Shown here: one piece after another, positions 1 to 8,759 of the stretch | Position numbering within the stretch: the stretch's first letter is position 1 | Layout: the number at the start of each line of letters is the position of its first letter | Assembly: GCF_000808015.1 (NCBI RefSeq) | Contig: NZ_JWHR01000064.1 | Coordinates: forward strand, 62,001 to 126,000 | Source of the DNA: Terrisporobacter othiniensis | Lineage (GTDB): Bacteria > Bacillota > Clostridia > Peptostreptococcales > Peptostreptococcaceae | Direction of reading: 5' to 3' | DNA: 64,000 nt | Translations under genes and position numbers: made by a program | Notes under the pieces: model-generated | Databases searched by the model: none | What the model saw: only the letters and a program-made list of their open reading frames with translations | Told to the model about the DNA's origin: nothing

Positions 1-560
1 TCAGCATTTAAATCAATATTATCAATATCCTTTGAGTTTACTTCAATTATAGTTACATAGTAGTTCCAGTTTGGCTTATACCCAACTTTACTAAATACAG
101 GCATAAATAGATCTTTATGATCAGGTAAAAATATAGCATCTTTTATAGCATTAGATAGCTCTATATAATTTTTTTCTGACTCAATAATACGAGCAGACAA
201 ATACCTCATAGTATCTCTCATCTCTACTCCCCAAGAAACAGAAAAAACAGGATAATCATTTTCATTACAGTAATTTATTATTTCTTCATCAACTTCATCA
301 ATATACTTTCCTATATATATGATAATTCCACTAGCTAACATCTCATGAGTTTTTTTAACAAGATTAAATAAATCGTCCTTTGATGTCATTGCTAATCCGG
401 TAGTAAAAAGTAATTCTCCACCTTGTAAAAAACTAGCTACTTCTACACTCTCAACTAATTGAGTCCATCTCACTTTGTTTTTTAATCCGTTTTCTCCTGC
501 TAGGAGTTTTACTTCATGCTTTTTTATTTCATTATATAGATATTTCAATCCTACTGACAT
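1..560 (-). CDS. PucR-family transcriptional regulator, N-terminal part (runs off the left edge)
   Basis: The gene reads leftward from an ATG at 560 behind a GAGGAGAAGG ribosome site and runs out of the window, so only about the first 186 residues are visible. They match the PucR N-terminal sensory domain: the segment LLAGENGLKNKVRWTQLVES followed by LQGGELLFTTG and a conserved IIIYIG strand is typical. Family members are activators, often of purine or amino-acid catabolism, with a C-terminal helix-turn-helix that would lie outside the window. The regulated genes are not visible. The family call is sound; the ligand cannot be predicted. Confidence 0.85.
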   Translation of the reverse strand, partial: MSVGLKYLYNEIKKHEVKLLAGENGLKNKVRWTQLVESVEVASFLQGGELLFTTGLAMTSKDDLFNLVKKTHEMLASGIIIYIGKYIDEVDEEIINYCNENDYPVFSVSWGVEMRDTMRYLSARIIESEKNYIELSNAIKDAIFLPDHKDLFMPVFSKVGYKPNWNYYVTIIEVNSKDIDNIDLNA

Positions 561-648
561 TTCCTTCTCCTCTGATTCTTAATTTTTACTAATCAACTTG
601 TATTATATTACAAAATATGAAAACAATAAAGTTTTGTCATTTTAATAG

Positions 649-682
649 GCTTGATACCAAACCATTAGTACCAAGCCCTTTT
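649..682 (-). terminator. hairpin downstream of the small secreted protein gene
   Basis: On the minus strand GGCTTGGTAC pairs with GTATCAAGCC (one G-T pair) around a ten-base loop just after the stop at 685. The following T tract is poor, so this may be a weak terminator. Confidence 0.5.
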
Positions 683-684
683 AA

Positions 685-1122
685 TTATTTATTATTTACT
701 TTTTTCATATTTCTTTTCATATCTTGTATATTTTCTTTTACTGATGCTTTAAGTTTTTCTCCCTTTTCTTTGGTAATTACTTTTTCACTTACCATTTTAT
801 CAATTTTTTCACATTCAGCATTATAAATCTGTTCTTTAATTTCATCCTTTTTAGCTTCTCTATCTTTGATCATATAAGAGTCAATTCTTTTAACATCATC
901 TTCTGTAAGCACTCCACTTTCTTTTAATTGACTGATACTTTCTTTTAGTACCCTTCCGCCTCTTGGACAAGGGCACTTAGGAGATGAATTATCCTCACTA
1001 TATGTAGATGTAGTTGTTGTGCCTTCAATAGCATCAGCTTTCAAACTACCCCCACATAAAGCTCCAAGTATTATAGATAATGTAAATATTGTTAAAGCTA
1101 TAGTCTTATTATTTTTTTTCAT
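685..1122 (-). CDS. small secreted helical protein, DUF2680-like
   Basis: A 145-residue protein with a lysine-rich start, a hydrophobic signal segment (about residues 8-24) and a likely cleavage after ...LKADA. The mature part has a short Ser/Thr-rich stretch, a CPCPRGGR motif with two cysteines, then charged helices with a repeated 'SGVLTEDDVKRID / VSEKVITKEKGEKL' pattern. This two-turn pattern resembles DUF2680/YckD-type small secreted proteins of Firmicutes. The start is supported by AAGGAGG just upstream. It is monocistronic. The function is unknown; the DUF2680 link is by pattern only. Confidence 0.7.
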   Translation of the reverse strand: MKKNNKTIALTIFTLSIILGALCGGSLKADAIEGTTTTSTYSEDNSSPKCPCPRGGRVLKESISQLKESGVLTEDDVKRIDSYMIKDREAKKDEIKEQIYNAECEKIDKMVSEKVITKEKGEKLKASVKENIQDMKRNMKKVNNK

Positions 1123-1213
1123 TTCTTACCTCCTTTTTGTTTACAAAAGTACTTTTGATTATACTTACTTTTCCCAAAAAGCTTAATTAAACCTTAATAA
1201 TCTAATTTTTTTG

Positions 1214-1255
1214 AAAAAAATACCTACATAATTTTAATTTATGTAGGTATTTTGT
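1214..1255 (-). terminator. Rho-independent terminator
   Basis: AAAATACCTACATAA pairs perfectly with TTATGTAGGTATTTT around a short loop, with A and T tracts on both sides. It lies just downstream of the leftward acyltransferase gene. Confidence 0.85.
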
Positions 1256-1272
1256 AAATTTATAATACGAGT

Positions 1273-2316
1273 TTATCTACCACCAGTTAGTACTCCGTAA
1301 ACTTTTCTCATATATTTTCTCATAAATATTGCAACACATGAACATATTGTTATTGTTATTATAGGTGCCACAAAAAATATTATTAAACTACTCATAGAGC
1401 TTATTGGCATTACCTTAAACCATATTTTTTTAATAATAGATTGCAACGGAATATGGAAGAAATAAATGAATATCCCGTATTTTGCTAATCTCATTTCTTT
1501 TCCTAAATCAAACTTATTCTTAAATCTTTCTCCTACTACATCATATAAAAACCATGCAAACGGAACACCACATAAGATTATTATATTTTCTGCAAGTAGC
1601 AATACATAATCATAGTATGGAATTTGAGGCATATATATTAAAACAGTTTTTAGCACTATAGCTAGAATATATCCTAATCCAAATAAATATCCTTTATCCT
1701 TATATTTCTTAAAGTATAAATCAAAATTACCTATGGCAAAACAAGCACCTACGGCAAACATTAATATAGGATAGTAAATTACATCAAAAAACCAGAATAC
1801 TGTTATTACTAGTAAAGCTTTATCCTTTAATTTATCTATTATATAGTAGATTATTGGTGAAATTACTACATTTATCATTAATGCTCTAATATACCAAAAC
1901 TGATATGGCAAAGGATAAATATAAGTATTTTTAAATAATTCTACTGCATTATAATCAGCTATTATTCTATCTGAGAACATGGCTCTACCAAAAGCAGTAA
2001 GTTCTACTAAGTATAATATGATAAGCCATCCTGTACACCATATAAAATAAGGTATAAATAAGCTTTTAAATCTTTTTTTGTATTTTGATATAAATGCCTC
2101 TGTTGATGGTTTAAATTTATAAAAGAATAGATATCCTGAAATTACAAAGAACATAGGTACAGCTATTCTTACGATTCCTTGTCCTATAACATTTTGTACT
2201 AATGTATTTACATTAAGTACAGATGAGTTTTCCAAGTTGTTAGAATGAAGAATAACAACAAAGAAAGTCATAAATAAAGACATATTTTTAAGTTTATTAC
2301 TAAGGTATTTGTCCAT
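1273..2316 (-). CDS. membrane acyltransferase, acyltransferase-3 family
   Basis: A 347-residue integral membrane protein with about ten hydrophobic segments. The N-terminal region carries the family-typical helix with a conserved histidine (VVILHSN), then 'RIAVPMFFVISGYLFFYKF'. Such enzymes transfer acetyl or other acyl groups to sugars of surface polysaccharides or wall polymers on the membrane. The start at 2316 follows AGAGGGGAACTT. It stands alone and is followed by a strong terminator. A second member of the family lies at 24637-25674 inside the polysaccharide locus. The acceptor is unknown. Confidence 0.88.
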   Translation of the reverse strand: MDKYLSNKLKNMSLFMTFFVVILHSNNLENSSVLNVNTLVQNVIGQGIVRIAVPMFFVISGYLFFYKFKPSTEAFISKYKKRFKSLFIPYFIWCTGWLIILYLVELTAFGRAMFSDRIIADYNAVELFKNTYIYPLPYQFWYIRALMINVVISPIIYYIIDKLKDKALLVITVFWFFDVIYYPILMFAVGACFAIGNFDLYFKKYKDKGYLFGLGYILAIVLKTVLIYMPQIPYYDYVLLLAENIIILCGVPFAWFLYDVVGERFKNKFDLGKEMRLAKYGIFIYFFHIPLQSIIKKIWFKVMPISSMSSLIIFFVAPIITITICSCVAIFMRKYMRKVYGVLTGGR

Positions 2317-2523
2317 AAGTTCCCCTCTTTCTGCATTTTAACATTTATTTTGCTAATTTTCTAATTGTCTACACTTTAAAATACCATAATTTCTTTTTTT
2401 TATCAATAAAACTAATATTACATTTATGTTATATTTCTAAATATTTCATATTATATATCTAAAAAATTTTCTTTCATAACTTAATCATAAAAAATATATA
2501 TTAAAGTATAAAATTCTTATCAT

Positions 2524-2562
2524 TAAAAAAAGTTGTACTATTTATTTATAGACAACTTTCTT
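2524..2562 (-). terminator. Rho-independent terminator
   Basis: On the minus strand AAAGTTGT pairs with ACAACTTT and is followed by a run of T, 20 bases after the stop of the leftward PqqD-like gene. Confidence 0.8.
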
Positions 2563-2582
2563 TTATCTTATTCTTATATGAG

Positions 2583-2843
2583 TTATATTATATTCACATC
2601 CTTTAAGTATTTTATAAAGTCATCTACATCACTTCTGGCTTCATTCAACCCTAGACCATATTTATCCATAATCATAAAAACGATTTCTTCTTCATTTTCA
2701 ACATTTTCAAGATTGTTCCAAATAAAACTTCCTATATTATTTACCTTTATTATTCCTTTAAAAGATGATGCTGTCTCACCTATTGGAACTAAAGCATTTT
2801 CTCCACAAATAGTTCTCATACAAAATTCTTTTTTTATTTTCAT
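2583..2843 (-). CDS. PqqD-family small protein (first copy)
   Basis: An 86-residue protein starting at an ATG (2843) behind GGGGGAAG; a longer reading with an earlier ATG is less likely because this start has the better ribosome site and gives the same length as the second copy at 3929. The pattern is that of PqqD-like peptide-binding domains: basic start, GENALVPIGE strands, 'VNNIGSFIWNNL' with the conserved small residue before the aromatic, and an acidic helix ending DDFIKYLKDVNII. PqqD domains bind leader peptides in RiPP pathways, but many are orphan in Clostridia. No radical SAM or cyclase gene is near. Monocistronic. Confidence 0.8.
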   Translation of the reverse strand: MKIKKEFCMRTICGENALVPIGETASSFKGIIKVNNIGSFIWNNLENVENEEEIVFMIMDKYGLGLNEARSDVDDFIKYLKDVNII

Positions 2844-3155
2844 AACGACTTCCCCCTTAAAGCTATTATTCATATTAAAGTAATAGCTTTGTTAAAAATA
2901 TATTGATATTCTATAAATATTATATTAATTTTAAACCCATGTCAATGTAAATATAAAAACATTTTCCCAGCTATAAAATTCATTATTTTTACTACTTAAT
3001 TCTTTTTAGCCAAAATCATATAAATAATTAAAGAAATCTTACCATAATACTTTAATTATCATTGGTCAAAAATGTAACTTATCCAATTCCAAAAAGTTAG
3101 AATATTTTAAATATTTTCACTTAAATTATATATAATAAGAGGAGGTAAATATGAC
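2844..3155. other. intergenic region between divergent genes
   Basis: About 310 bases of AT-rich DNA between the leftward PqqD-like gene and the rightward decayed gene. It should hold both promoters. A TATAAT at 3131-3136 and a GGAGG ribosome site at 3141-3145 serve the rightward gene. I see no small ORF that looks like a RiPP precursor. Confidence 0.4.
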
Positions 3156-3540
3156 ATGCACACTTTAGAAACCTTTGTACAAAATTTATGTGGTGAATTC
3201 AACAACAATGAACAGTTTAAGGCAAACCGACAGTAACATAATAACTTACCCTAAGGCCTGTCATATAAATGGCATATGTAATACTAAAATCAAAAACTTA
3301 CCTAAAGATTTTAAAGAATATTTTGTAATAAAAGAGAGCTATTATGAGCAAGGTGGTAGAATAAATGCACTACCACATTTATTTCTATTTACTCTAAACA
3401 AAAAATAAAGTAGTTTTAGATTCCTACGAAATCCCAAAATCAATCTCCAACAAAGATTTTAGAAATAATAATCAAAATTTTATATTTTATAAATCAAATA
3501 GCTATAGTTTAATTTATTACATGAAAAAAGAAGGTGATAA
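3156..3540 (+). pseudogene. decayed gene, weakly CpcT/CpeT-like
   Basis: A good ribosome site (GGAGG at 3141) precedes an ATG at 3156, but the frame stops after 26 codons (METHTL-like start, ...VQNLCGEFNNNEQFKANR). The protein then continues in a second frame (CHINGICNTKIKNL, then KDFKEYFVIKESYYEQGG, RINALPHLFLFTL) up to a stop at 3408, and in a third frame (KVVLDSYEIPKSISNKDF ... YKSNSYSLIYYMKKE) up to a terminator at 3524. Together these give one coherent soluble protein of about 125 residues broken by two frameshifts. The GEFNNNEQ motif and length recall CpcT/CpeT-like domains, but I hold that only weakly. Confidence 0.65.
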
Positions 3541-3560
3541 TAGGAGTCACCTTCTTTTTT
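3524..3560 (+). terminator. Rho-independent terminator
   Basis: AAAAAAGAAGGTGA pairs perfectly with TCACCTTCTTTTTT around a nine-base loop. It lies at the end of the decayed rightward gene. Confidence 0.9.
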
Positions 3561-3874
3561 CAAAACACATGTTATCTATATATTTAATCTATTTTATCTA
3601 TTTTATCTATTTTATTTTATTACTACAAAGTAACAACTTGTATGTCGGTTACGATTTGTTATATTATAAGAATACCACCTTTAACTAATTATTTCAATAA
3701 TATTTTTTTATTTTATTATAATTATATATATGAATACACATTAAATTTTTCACATTTTCTTACAATTATATTCGTACTAAAACAAAAAAATGATGCAATA
3801 CATCCCTCTTAGCATTTATATGGGTAAGAGTTTACTATAATAATATCCTTTTACCTTTTTATTTCTACACAAAT
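3561..3874. other. AT-rich intergenic stretch with a 10-bp tandem repeat
   Basis: No gene is supported here. At about 3590-3620 the unit CTATTTTATC is repeated three times with a partial fourth copy. The rest is AT-rich without clear signals. Confidence 0.4.
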
Positions 3875-3904
3875 AAAGACAGGATTTCACATCCTGTCTT
3901 TTTT
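3875..3904. terminator. Rho-independent terminator (both directions possible)
   Basis: AAAGACAGGAT pairs with ATCCTGTCTTT around a five-base loop, 25 bases downstream of the leftward PqqD-like gene. Confidence 0.8.
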
Positions 3905-3928
3905 ATATGTTATTTATGATTTATTCGC

Positions 3929-4189
3929 CTATATTATCTCTGCTTCTTCTAACTGCTTTAAAAAATCCCCCAAATCTTTTCTAGCATCTGATTTTTTTAC
4001 CATGTACGTTTTTGTTATTAAAGATAAAATTTCTTCTTCACTTTTACATTCCCCTAAATTTTTCCAAACTAAAGCTTCTACTTCACTTAGACTAATTAGT
4101 CTGTTGCAACCTTTTTCTGATGTATTTTTGGGCATAAGAATATATTCGCCAGCAAATTTACGTAGATTAAAATCTTTTTTAATTTCCAT
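3929..4189 (-). CDS. PqqD-family small protein (second copy)
   Basis: An 86-residue protein, the same length as the copy at 2583, starting at an ATG behind AAGGGGGAGG. It shows the PqqD pattern more clearly: LRKFAGEYILMPKN, then 'RLISLSEVEALVWKNL', a regularly spaced acidic helix (CKSEEEILSLITKTY), and the terminal DLGDFLKQLEEAEII. The two copies are diverged paralogues, not recent duplicates. With the S24-like peptidase at 5674 the set recalls the accessory genes of lasso-peptide loci, but no maturation enzyme or transporter is present, so a peptide-modification role is not shown. Confidence 0.85.
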   Translation of the reverse strand: MEIKKDFNLRKFAGEYILMPKNTSEKGCNRLISLSEVEALVWKNLGECKSEEEILSLITKTYMVKKSDARKDLGDFLKQLEEAEII

Positions 4190-4422
4190 AATTCCTCCCC
4201 CTTATATTCAAAGTTTTCCATCATCACATTATATGTCTTTTGTTAAATAAAATTTGCATAAATCTTTTCAGAAAAGTAGCCACCAATTAAATTCTACTTT
4301 AGTGCTACTTTAATGTCAACAAGCGAATCATACTTTTTTAATACATTTCTTTACAAAATAAAGCATTGTATTAAAATAATTTATTTGTTTTTGTTATTTA
4401 TCAATTAATTTTATAACAAAAT

Positions 4423-4460
4423 AAAGAAAGTAGTCACATTTTGCGACTACTTTCTCTATT
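4423..4460. terminator. hairpin of terminator type
   Basis: AGAAAGTAGTC pairs with GACTACTTTCT around a nine-base loop. It sits in the gap between the PqqD-like gene and the repeat at 4522. No rightward gene ends here, so it may close the leftward transcript from 4652-5485. Confidence 0.65.
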
Positions 4461-4521
4461 TTGTGGAAAACTTCTAGAATTAATTAATATTAACAAATAT
4501 TGAGATGTAAAAAATTAATTT

Positions 4522-4651
4522 TTGAGAAACAGAGTTGCCTGAAGCGGAGCGAAGGCATCTCATTTGAGTAACGGATTTATCCGAAGTGGTAACGAGGATA
4601 TATCGTTGACGATATGCTTCTCAATTTTAGCGACATAGCGAAGCGAATTTT
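4522..4651 (+). repeat. CAACGG-type stem-loop repeat, copy A (two stems)
   Basis: Two stem units in tandem directly 3' of the stop of the leftward gene at 4652. First stem: AGAGTTGCC ... GGCATCTC around a loop TGAAGCGGAGCGAA. Second stem: AACGGATTTATCC ... GGATATATCGTT around GAAGTGGTAACGA. The element ends with the motif AGCGAAGCGAATTTTT. Related copies lie at 9582, 31311, 39424, 43615 and 50948. Confidence 0.85.
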
Positions 4652-5485
4652 TTATTCTTTTACGGATTCTACTTTTAAAATTTCACTATTTGTATTGGAA
4701 AAATGTATCGTATTCGTACTAACACTTTTTCCAGCTTCAACTTTTTCAAACTTAGCACGATAAGTTATTCCACCTAGATAACAATTCCCCGGCGAAATAG
4801 TTTTATAATATACATACACTGTATTTAAATTTTTATCACTTAAATTTTCTACAGTAATTTTTTTATTTTCAGTAGTTATAGCTACTTGAGATTCCATAGT
4901 TGATAGATTACTCACCATATTATTTTTTGAGTCTAAGTATACATATTTATCCTGTGAATTAAATTCTATCTTACCACTAGATTCCATTGCAAGAGTACAT
5001 GCACCTGGTTTCAAATTAGTAATTTTAAATTTTATAGTATCAGTTTTACCTGTTATTTTCATAGTTATTTCACCATAATCAATAACCTCTTGCGAAGTAT
5101 TCTTTACTATTATAGCTAATACATTCTCTTTATTTACATCACTACCATCTTCTATAAACTTCCCAGAATATTCACCAATACTTACAATCTCCATGTTTTT
5201 ATATGGAATAGAATAAGGAATACTCATTCCACCTACAGTTGTATTTTGTCCATTATCTTCACTTACTTCACCTTCACCTGAAGTATAACCTTCTATTTTA
5301 TCAATATCCAGTTTATTTATATCAACTACTAATTTTTCTTCTTCAGCAATCGGATCTACTTTCTCTTCTACTTTTACATTAGTTTTTTCAGCTGCTTTAT
5401 CTTTTTCTACATAGTATCCTATGACGCCTAAGCCCGTTAGACATATTAAGATAGCAGATATTATAATTATTAATATCTTCTTCAA
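4652..5485 (-). CDS. membrane-anchored extracellular protein of unknown function
   Basis: A 277-residue protein with one N-terminal membrane segment (about residues 4-26) and a large outside domain rich in Lys, Glu, Asn and Thr. The start is a TTG at 5485 after GGAGAGG. An acidic linker (VKVEEKVDPIAEEEK) leads to a beta-rich region with phrases such as 'VLAIIVKNTSQEVIDYGEITM' and 'NTVYVYYKTISPGNCYLGGITY', which look like an Ig-like or FxLYD-type beta sandwich. There is no lipobox cysteine at the expected place. It is a single gene, with repeat copy A immediately after its stop. The function is unknown. Confidence 0.7.
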   Translation of the reverse strand: MKKILIIIISAILICLTGLGVIGYYVEKDKAAEKTNVKVEEKVDPIAEEEKLVVDINKLDIDKIEGYTSGEGEVSEDNGQNTTVGGMSIPYSIPYKNMEIVSIGEYSGKFIEDGSDVNKENVLAIIVKNTSQEVIDYGEITMKITGKTDTIKFKITNLKPGACTLAMESSGKIEFNSQDKYVYLDSKNNMVSNLSTMESQVAITTENKKITVENLSDKNLNTVYVYYKTISPGNCYLGGITYRAKFEKVEAGKSVSTNTIHFSNTNSEILKVESVKE

Positions 5486-5640
5486 AATAACCTCTCCTCA
5501 TCTCCCATTTTTTCATAATAATTGTCTTTATAATAGCATTTATTTTAATTAAATTCCCTTTGTTTTATATAATAATTTTATTGTATCTTATATTAGTAAG
5601 TTTTTCAAACAAAAAATAAGCTTCATTTTGTAATATTACT

Positions 5641-5672
5641 AAAAAAAAGTTGCTAAACACAGCAACTCTTTA
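5641..5672 (-). terminator. Rho-independent terminator
   Basis: On the minus strand AGTTGCTG pairs with AGCAACTT and is followed by eight T. It lies immediately downstream of the S24/S26-like gene. Confidence 0.85.
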
Positions 5673-5673
5673 T

Positions 5674-6150
5674 CTATGTTAACAACTTAGATTTTACATA
5701 AACTACACCCTCGTATATTTTCAACAAAATCCCTCTTATAGGAAGTAAAACCATCCACACTTTGAAAACATTTTCCCAAAAATAAGAATAACAATCTAAC
5801 ACTCTTCCTTTTCTAATTATCTTTCGAGCTACCGCCACCACATTACAAGGCCTAACCCATCCATCAAACTGTAAGTTTCCATCACCAATAGTTAAGTATC
5901 CCAAGTCTGATATGTCATGAATTCTATGAAGTAAGTATTTGCCATGCTTTGACTTGAATAATATAATTTCACCTTTATTTAATTTAGTAAAATTTCTTTT
6001 TTCAAGTATTACTTTATCCCTATTTTCTACTATTAACGGTGACATAGACTTACCTTTAACTGTGACTATTGCTTCATTTACTTTGCTTAATAATTCTTCA
6101 ATATTAGGATATAAATCCTGGTTAGAAAATTTATTTATATTTCTAATCAT
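5674..6150 (-). CDS. S24/S26-family peptidase-like protein
   Basis: A 158-residue protein starting at an ATG behind AAAGGAGGAAG. Residues about 30-110 form an S24/S26 peptidase fold: 'VTVKGKSMSPLI' carries the nucleophile serine in the G-x-S-M-x-P box, and 'KGEIILFKSKHGKYLLHRI' carries the strand where the catalytic lysine or histidine lies, followed by 'YLTIGDGN'. A hydrophobic segment near residues 125-145 suggests membrane attachment. Such proteins occur beside PqqD-like genes in lasso-peptide and related loci, and also as signal-peptidase relatives. Here the two PqqD-like genes are 1.5-3.5 kb away in separate transcripts. The substrate is unknown. Confidence 0.8.
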   Translation of the reverse strand: MIRNINKFSNQDLYPNIEELLSKVNEAIVTVKGKSMSPLIVENRDKVILEKRNFTKLNKGEIILFKSKHGKYLLHRIHDISDLGYLTIGDGNLQFDGWVRPCNVVAVARKIIRKGRVLDCYSYFWENVFKVWMVLLPIRGILLKIYEGVVYVKSKLLT

Positions 6151-6405
6151 AAGACTTCCTCCTTTACTTAAATATCAGCGATACCCTTATAATATAATTC
6201 TACTAATAGATTCCAAATCCTTTATTATAAATATGATTTCTAAAATATTGTTAATAATTACAAGCATTAACAATTCATAATACTTTTAAACCTTCCACAT
6301 TATTTTATAAATACGCATAGTTTTTATTTTATAGAGTCTAGTTTTACAATATTTGTTATAATACAATTATGAATTTCAATTAAACATAGAAAAGGGGGAG
6401 AATTT

Positions 6406-7422
6406 TTGACGCAAAAAAATAAAAAATTCAAATTTGCAAAAGTAGTAATTATATTATTAGCATTATTAATAGCCATTCCAGTTTTTACATTCTACTCTTT
6501 TTACAATAAGTTAAATACAACAAGTGCAAGTGTTGAAGATACTTATGAATCTAAATATGAAAAAGTAGATGGTATAACAAACATATTATTATTGGGTACT
6601 GATGGAAGAGAAAAGGAGCTAGCTTATCGCTCTGACTGTATGATGATTGCCACTATTGATTCCAACAATAAAAATATAAAATTAACTTCTCTTGCTCGTG
6701 ATACTTATGTAGATATTCCAGGTAAAGGGAAAGGTAAACTAAATGCAGCTTATTTTTGGGGTAAAGAAAAATTATTATTCCAAACTATTGAAGAAAACTT
6801 TGAAATAAAATTGGATAAATTTATTCAAGTTGACTTTGATAATTTGATGAACATTGTGTTTATATTAGGTGGAGTGGAAGTAGACGTTAAAGAACATGAG
6901 GTCGATATAACTAATAAATATATTGTACCTTCATATCAGCAATGTACTTATTCTAATAAAGGGGACATGAAGCTTTTAAGTTCACCTGGCAAACAAGTGC
7001 TAAATGGATATCAAGCTATTGCTTATACTAGAATAAGAATTACAGATAGTGCTATACATAGAGATCAAAGACAACGAACAGTTATTCTTTCTATGATAGA
7101 TACTGTAAAAGATATGGATTTTTCTAAATATCCTCATTTATTAAATACATTACTTCCATATGTATCTACAAACCTTACTCCACAAGATATAATAAACATA
7201 GCTTTTACAGCATATAATTTTAAACCACTAACTATAAAACAAGGACAATTCCCAATAATCGATAACGTCCATGTTAAAGGCGGTAAATATAAAAACGCCG
7301 GATGGGTTTGGCTATATGATTTAAACTCAAGACAAGTTTTACAAGACTTTATAAATAATGATATTGATATGGATAAGCACGAATATTTAAAAGATAATAG
7401 TAATGTACAACTTAATTATTAA
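6406..7422 (+). CDS. LCP (LytR-CpsA-Psr) family glycopolymer ligase
   Basis: A 338-residue membrane-anchored enzyme starting at TTG (6406) after GGGGGAG. A cytoplasmic basic tail and one membrane helix (residues 11-32) precede the LCP domain. Key residues are present: GTDGR at 64-68, RSD at 75-77, the SLARDTY strand at 95-101 with the essential arginine, and a distal arginine-rich segment (AYTRIRITDSAIHRDQRQR). LCP enzymes transfer undecaprenyl-linked wall polymers such as teichoic acid or capsule to peptidoglycan. A likely -10 TATAAT lies at 6357-6362. Closest relatives in the window are at 13201 and, degenerate, at 60649. Confidence 0.93.
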   Translation: MTQKNKKFKFAKVVIILLALLIAIPVFTFYSFYNKLNTTSASVEDTYESKYEKVDGITNILLLGTDGREKELAYRSDCMMIATIDSNNKNIKLTSLARDTYVDIPGKGKGKLNAAYFWGKEKLLFQTIEENFEIKLDKFIQVDFDNLMNIVFILGGVEVDVKEHEVDITNKYIVPSYQQCTYSNKGDMKLLSSPGKQVLNGYQAIAYTRIRITDSAIHRDQRQRTVILSMIDTVKDMDFSKYPHLLNTLLPYVSTNLTPQDIINIAFTAYNFKPLTIKQGQFPIIDNVHVKGGKYKNAGWVWLYDLNSRQVLQDFINNDIDMDKHEYLKDNSNVQLNY

Positions 7423-7437
7423 ATTTAAAAGATAATA

Positions 7438-7486
7438 CAAAATGCTGTAGCATAGGTTTAGTCACTTATGCTACAGCATTTATTTA
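7438..7486. terminator. bidirectional Rho-independent terminator
   Basis: AAATGCTGTAGCATA pairs perfectly with TATGCTACAGCATTT. It is shared by the converging LCP and DUF5050 genes. Confidence 0.92.
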
Positions 7487-7494
7487 TAAAAAAG

Positions 7495-8589
7495 TTACAT
7501 CTTAACCATAGATGCACCTGTTAAAGTCGTTCTATATATATTATCACTAAGCACTCCTTCAAATGGATCATATGAATCAATTACAACTCTTCCAAAATAC
7601 ATTCTACTATTCGAAGTATTTATACTGTAATACCATTGATTTTTACTTGCTTTTTTTATAGTCTTTCGGCTGCTTCCATCTAACTTCATTGAGCATATAC
7701 TACCATTTGTATTGATATAATACATTTTATTATTATATAAATTTATGCCTTTAGTAAAATGCTTTGATAAACGTTTGTTATTTTTTCCAGTAGAAGATAT
7801 TTTGTATACTTGGCAAGTATCGTCATTTTCATCATAAAGATTTTTATCATTATAAATTGTATAGTATATATTTCCTTTATAATAAACCATATCATCTATA
7901 CAAGACTCTTCTTTTTTGCCTGATTTATATTTATAAACTGTTGTTCTAGACTTAGTTTTTTTGTTTATTTTGTAGATTATAGAAGTCTCATCCCCTATAG
8001 CTGATATGTATATATAACCTCCAGATAATGACATGTCACCTATATATCTAGATGTTGTAGTATATAAAGTTGATACAGTTTTCTTAGTTGATAAGTTATA
8101 ACGACATAAAGATGACACTTCATCATAATTACTATTCGTTGTTTCCTTTATGTAGTATAAGTAATTATCTTGTACAATAAATGAATTATATCCGTAGTTT
8201 CCTATTAATTTAGTTTTTCCTGTACCATCAGTTTTAACTCTATATATTCCATAGTTGTTACCTGAATCATATACTCCCACATAATATATATAATTTCCAA
8301 CTACATTTATGTATGGCTCTTCTGCTGCATTATTTACTATTTGTTTTTTTGTACTTCCATTTTTATAAGTTCTGTAAATATAATAATAGTTTGACTCTTC
8401 AGTTTTTTTGTATGTCTTACTGCTTCTTACATAAGAGTAGTTCCCTCTGGTCGCTGAGTAACCTCCGTTACTTATGTTTGAATTGCTGTTACCATATACT
8501 GAGGCTGCATCAACATTCTTTGTAAAACCACAAGTAATTATTGTGCATACTACTAATACGGCAGATAAAATTTTCTTTAATTTACTCAT
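7495..8589 (-). CDS. secreted DUF5050 beta-propeller-like protein
   Basis: A 364-residue exported protein starting behind GGAGGG. A signal peptide (about residues 5-28) ends near ...VDAAS. The body consists of repeated beta-strand units of the type 'YIYYVGVYDSGNNYGIYRVK' and 'NIYYTIYNDKNLYDEN', each with a Y-Y/F core followed by a turn and 'I/V-x-x-x-G' phrase, matching DUF5050 proteins that probably fold as beta propellers. They are common in secreted proteins of Clostridia with no assigned reaction. It is monocistronic and convergent with the LCP gene. A wall or matrix role is possible but not shown. Confidence 0.8.
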   Translation of the reverse strand: MSKLKKILSAVLVVCTIITCGFTKNVDAASVYGNSNSNISNGGYSATRGNYSYVRSSKTYKKTEESNYYYIYRTYKNGSTKKQIVNNAAEEPYINVVGNYIYYVGVYDSGNNYGIYRVKTDGTGKTKLIGNYGYNSFIVQDNYLYYIKETTNSNYDEVSSLCRYNLSTKKTVSTLYTTTSRYIGDMSLSGGYIYISAIGDETSIIYKINKKTKSRTTVYKYKSGKKEESCIDDMVYYKGNIYYTIYNDKNLYDENDDTCQVYKISSTGKNNKRLSKHFTKGINLYNNKMYYINTNGSICSMKLDGSSRKTIKKASKNQWYYSINTSNSRMYFGRVVIDSYDPFEGVLSDNIYRTTLTGASMVKM

Positions 8590-8703
8590 ATATTCCCTCC
8601 ATAATCCTTATATAAGTTTAATATATCCCAATATAACCTTTTTCCTCTATATTTCTTATTAAGTTGTAATCTATTTGTAAATTATCTAATTATATTTTTG
8701 AAC

Positions 8704-8732
8704 TTGACAAATTTCGACTTTTTTTATAAAAT
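8704..8732 (+). promoter_or_regulatory. sigma-A promoter of the riboswitch operon
   Basis: TTGACA at 8704-8709 and TAAAAT at 8727-8732 are separated by 17 bases and lie about 25 bases upstream of the riboswitch aptamer. Confidence 0.75.
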
Positions 8733-8759
8733 ATACGCTGGAACTTAAATAAAATATTC

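Noticed and set aside
2583..6150. A lasso-peptide or other RiPP biosynthetic cluster
   Set aside because: No cyclase, radical SAM, precursor or exporter gene is present; only PqqD-like and S24-like proteins are.
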